Shown here: positions 60,260-64,000 of the stretch, in pieces
Layout of the letters: each line of letters starts with the position of its first letter
Numbering within the stretch: position 1 is the stretch's first letter
From: Petrolisthes cinctipes
Taxonomy: Eukaryota > Arthropoda > Malacostraca > Decapoda > Porcellanidae
Assembly (NCBI GenBank): GCA_033782935.1
Contig: JAWQEG010004770.1
Coordinates: 1-64,000 of the forward strand
Reading direction: 5' to 3'
DNA: 64,000 nt
Position numbers and translations under genes: made by a program
The notes under the pieces: generated by a model
What the model saw: only the letters and a program-made list of their open reading frames with translations
Database searches by the model: none
What the model was told of the DNA's origin: nothing

Positions 60260-61730
60260 AGATGACCTTCCTCCCTCCTTCCTCTTCCACATCACATTTT
60301 TCCTCCATACCTAGCTTCTCTTCCCTCTTCCATACCACATTTTTCCTCCATACCTTTTCTTCCCTCTTCCACATCACATTTTCCTCCATACCTTTTCTTC
60401 CCTCTTCCACATCACATTTTTCCTCCATATATTTTCTTCCTTCTTCCCCACCACATTTTTCCTCCATACCTTTTCTTCCTTCTTCCACATCACATTTTTC
60501 CTCCATACCTTTTCTTCCGTCTTCCACACCACATTTTTCCTCATACCTAGCTTCTCTTCCCTCTTCCACACCACATTTTCCTCCATACTTAGCTTCTCTT
60601 CCCTCTTCCACATCACATTTTCCTCCATACCTAGCTTCTCTTCCCTCTTCCACACCACATTTTCTCCATACCTAGCTTCTCTTCCCTCTTCCACACCACA
60701 TTTTTCCTCCATATCTTTTCTTCCTTCTTCCCCACCACATTTTTCTCCATACATTTTCTCCCTCTTCCACATCACATTTTTCCTCCATACCTAGCTTCTC
60801 TTCCCTCTTCACATCACATTTTTGATCCATACCTAGCTTCTCTTCCCTCTTCCACACCACATTTTTCCTCCATACCTTTTCTTCCCTCTTCCACATCACA
60901 TTTTCCTCCATACCTTTTCTTCCCTCTTCCATACCACATTTTTCCTCCATACCTAGCTTTTCTTCCCTCTTCCACATCACATTTTTCCTCCATACCTAGC
61001 TTCTCTTCCCTCTTCCACATCACATTTTTCCTCCATACCTTTTCTTTCCTCTTCCACATCACATTTTTCCTCCATACCTAGCTTCTCTTCCCTCTTCCAC
61101 ACCACATTTTTCCTCCATACCTAGCTTCTCTTCCCTCTTCCATACCAAATTTTTCCTCCATACCTTTTCTTCCCTCTTCCACATCACATTTTTCTCCATA
61201 TCTTTTCTTCCGTCTTCCACACCAAATTTTCCTCCATACCTTTTCTTCCCTCTTCCATACCACATTTTTCCTCCATACCTAGCTTCTCTTCCCTCTTCCA
61301 CACCACATTTTTCCTCCATACCTTTTCTTCCCTCTCCCACACCACATTTTCCTCCATACCTTTTCTTCCGTCTTCCACACCAAATTTTTCCTCCATACCT
61401 TTTCTTCCCTCTTCCATACCACATTTTTCCTCCATACCTAGCTTCTCTTCCTCTTCCACATCACAATTTTCCTCCATACCTTTCTTCCCTCTTCCACACC
61501 ACATTTTCCTCCATACCTTTTCTTCCCTCTTCCACATCACATTTTTCCTCCATACCTTTTCTTCCTCTTCCACACCACATTTTTCCTCCATACCTAGCTT
61601 CTCTTCCCTCTTCCACACCACATTTTTCCTCCATACCTTTCTTCCCTCTTCATCCACATTATATTTTCCTTCTCTTCCCTCCATATCTTCTTTCCTTCTC
61701 TCCATACCACCAACAACACCTCCTCCTCCA
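60260..61730. repeat. 1.5-kb polypyrimidine minisatellite
   Basis: About 35 units of TTCTTCCCTCTTCCACACCA plus CATTTTTCCTCCATACC, alternating between a short form (about 37-40 bp) and a form with an inserted AGCTTC (about 43 bp). The minus strand gives long Glu/Lys/Arg-rich open frames that are repeat artefacts. Confidence 0.93.
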
Positions 61731-61925
61731 CACTACATATATCTCCATACCTTCTTCCCTTCTTTTCCTCCTCCTCCTCCTCCACACCTTCCTTCTTTTC
61801 CCTCCTCCTCCTCCTCCACACCTTCTTCCTTCTTTTCCCTCTTCCTCCTCCTCCCATCTCTTCCTCCTCCACACATCCCATCCTCCTTCTCCTTCTCTTC
61901 TCTCTTCCACACCACCACCACCAAT
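61731..61925. repeat. (TCC)n-rich region
   Basis: CTCCTCCTCC and CTTCCTTCTTTTCC words. It is the degenerate continuation of the preceding array. Confidence 0.8.
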
Positions 61926-61983
61926 CTTCCTTCTCCTGTGCTTGTACCCTCTTTCATCCTCTCCTTGAAAGGTGGTTTGTGTG

Positions 61984-62208
61984 TGTCGGTCTGTCTGTCT
62001 GTCTGTCTGTCTGTCTGTGTCTGTAACCCTGCATTCATCTTGTTTCCTTCCTCGTGTTCTCTCCTTTCCTTCCACCTTTTCTTTCCTCCTCTCTTCCCTC
62101 TCACATCATCCATCTGTCTGTCTGTCTGTCTTGTCTTTTGTCTTGTCATTTTCTCTCGTGACTACCTCGCTCGCCTTTCACTTTCAACTGGTCGCTTTAT
62201 CTCTTTTC

Positions 62209-62267
<59 letters not shown>

Positions 62268-62272
62268 CACAC
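61984..62272. repeat. (CTGT)n and (AC)n microsatellites
   Basis: GTCTGTCTGTCTG at about 61988-62017 and again near 62110-62128, then (AC)n at 62212-62272. Confidence 0.9.
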
Positions 62273-62404
62273 AAGATGAACCCCCCTACCAACCAAGAGG
62301 ACCACACTACCACCAAGACTTCACGACCCATATGCATCTCCTTCATGACGCCTCGTTTCTCAACCCCACCCGTCCGTTTCTCACTTGTTTCAGTCCACTT
62401 TATA

Positions 62405-62505
62405 TCTGTGTGTGTGTGTGTGTGTGGTGTGTGTGTGTTTAAAAGAGAGAAAAAGGGAGGGAGAGGGTGCTAAAAGTGTTTGTTTGTTTGTTTGTTTGTT
62501 TGTTT
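62405..62505. repeat. (GT)n and (GTTT)n microsatellites
   Basis: (GT)n at about 62408-62438 and GTTT tetramers at about 62477-62503. The 62273-62400 segment between repeats is compositionally coding-like but has no convincing splice donor. Confidence 0.88.
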
Positions 62506-62859
62506 TGATTCTACCCTGCCTTCCATGCCTTTTCCTACCTTTCCCGTATACTCTGTTCGGCAAGTGTGTTTTTTTCTAAGAAGTCTCATTCGTCAGTGTC
62601 GCTTCTTACTGTCGGTCAGCTCAGCCCCCACTCTCCATTTTTCTCACTCCACCTTCCCTTTCTCTCACTACACCCCCCCTCCCTTCTTCCTCACTACACC
62701 CTCCTTCATTTTTACTATACCTTCCTCTTCCTCACTACACCCTCCTTCTTCTCACTACACCTCCCTCTTCCTCACTACATATCCATCCTCACTAAACCTA
62801 CCTCTTCCTTACTGCACATCTTATTTCCTCCTACCCTCTTGCTTTCCTCCCTGCCTTCT

Positions 62860-62970
<111 letters not shown>

Positions 62971-63268
62971 GTCTTCTTGCTTTCCTTGCCTCCAGCTCTT
63001 TATACACTCTTCTCCCTCCTTTTGTTTCTCACTCAGTCTCCTCTGCCGACATTAACTCCATCCTTCTCTCCTCCTGCTTTCCTCTCAGTTCTTTCTTACA
63101 TCACTCCTTCCCTCTCACCCTTTATCTCACTCTTCCACCATCTCACCCTCCCACTCTCCCTCCTTCTCACTTACTTTTTTTTTTTACCTCCCCTCCTTCC
63201 TTCCCCTGGGCTCCCGTAACATGAGCTTCTGTTGAGTGCTGTGAGACTCTGACCATCAGCCTGTCTCT

Positions 63269-63326
63269 GTGTGTGTGTGTGTGTGTGTGTGTACCACGTC
63301 ACTGCTATACCATTCCCCTGCCAACC

Positions 63327-63398
<72 letters not shown>
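63269..63398. repeat. (GT)n and (CT)n microsatellites
   Basis: (GT)n at 63269-63291 and (CT)n at 63330-63398. Confidence 0.96.
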
Positions 63399-63399
<1 letters not shown>

Positions 63400-64000
63400 A
63401 CCAGACATCCTCTTCTTTTAGTTTTAACTTGTCGAAAATCTCTGACGAAACATAATATATACACACGACACGACACTGACTCCAAGGGAACACGAGACTA
63501 GAGAACGCTTGAAACAGACCAACTCACACACGACCATTTGGGGACCTTGTGTGTGTGTGTGTGTGTGTGTCGTCCAGCCTGCCTCAGCCTCTCTCCTCGT
63601 CTTGCATTTTCCTTTCCAACACGCAACCTTTCTTCCCTTTCATTCCTTCCTTCATTCATTTATTCATTCATTCATTGGCACATCTACTATCGTGATGGCA
63701 AATCTTGATAATGTATGAAAGTCCAGTGAATTACAACAGCATCAAGTCAGGACAACTAATTACTTAAACAATCTACGGTGTTTGAGTGATCTGTTTCGCT
63801 GTCATAATTTTCTGTCTGAAATATAGAACACTACTACACACATTCACTAATCAAGAGTATAATATCAACACGATTTGTTGCGTTTGAATAATCGAACAAC
63901 ACAGGATTAATGCAGTTATTATTGAATTACACTATAAAGTTCAGTAAAAAGCAAACCCTGAAGATCCATTTGTTGTCCCGTCTCCCCATCGCCTGAGGAA
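63399..64000. other. Right edge, no gene recognised
   Basis: A short (GT)n at 63550-63570 and a (CATT)n at about 63648-63677, then unique AT-rich sequence to the end. Confidence 0.55.

Noticed and set aside
60207..62075. Minus-strand Glu/Lys/Arg-rich frames as a charged coiled-coil protein
   Set aside because: They arise from the polypyrimidine minisatellite, overlap in multiple frames and break and restart at unit-length changes.
62273..62400. Non-repetitive coding-like island between microsatellites
   Set aside because: One plus-strand frame looks plausible, but no donor, acceptor pair or known motif supports it.

Overview
This is a eukaryotic, almost certainly arthropod, genomic window. 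The two genes are split into many short exons by GT-AG introns. The intergenic DNA is extraordinarily rich in microsatellites and minisatellites, mostly (CT)n, (AC)n, (AAT)n and polypyrimidine arrays. That simple-sequence load, together with these two gene families, suggests a decapod crustacean. The species assignment is inference; no marker gene in the window fixes it.

Layout. 1-5.0 kb is nearly continuous simple-sequence and minisatellite DNA. At 6.57-7.22 kb a repeat element carrying a 14-copy, 32-bp array abuts the start of gene 1. Gene 1 (7283-24488, + strand, 10 coding exons, predicted 567 aa) is an RBM45-type RNA-binding protein with four RRM domains and a basic C-terminus. Its introns hold a piggyBac-like MITE with TTAA flanks (13794-14524) and a 948-bp element with terminal inverted repeats and TA flanks (21878-22825). 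24.5-36 kb is AT-rich and has no convincing gene, but it holds a possible spliced 3' UTR exon and two oppositely oriented copies of a small MITE. 36.6-39.4 kb is three minisatellite blocks with periods of 30, 30 and 33 bp. 40.2-40.9 kb shows a possible two-exon minus-strand transcript. 41.3-43.1 kb holds further tandem and duplicated segments.

Gene 2 (44991-54361, + strand, 15 coding exons, predicted 998 aa) is alpha-L-iduronidase (IDUA), the lysosomal GH39 hydrolase of dermatan and heparan sulfate. Both catalytic glutamates are present, and their spacing equals that of the human enzyme. The protein is about 345 residues longer than human IDUA, mainly because exon 10 encodes a roughly 280-residue Thr/Ser/Pro then Gly/Ser/Asp repeat region. 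Copies of one small foldback element are scattered in and just after this gene, and an 89-bp-arm inverted repeat follows it. A plausible last coding exon of an unidentified minus-strand gene lies at 58681-58845. The remaining right end (59.4-63.5 kb) is polypurine/polypyrimidine minisatellite and long (CT)n/(AC)n tracts.

RBM45 acts in RNA binding and IDUA in lysosomal glycosaminoglycan breakdown. They are unrelated neighbours, and nothing in the sequence suggests co-regulation. All exon junctions listed were checked for reading-frame continuity by hand. I see no prokaryotic-style system, CRISPR array, rRNA or convincing tRNA. The most unusual items are the IDUA insert, the duplicated 3' splice sites in IDUA intron 10, the foldback element family and the repeat array at the RBM45 5' end.
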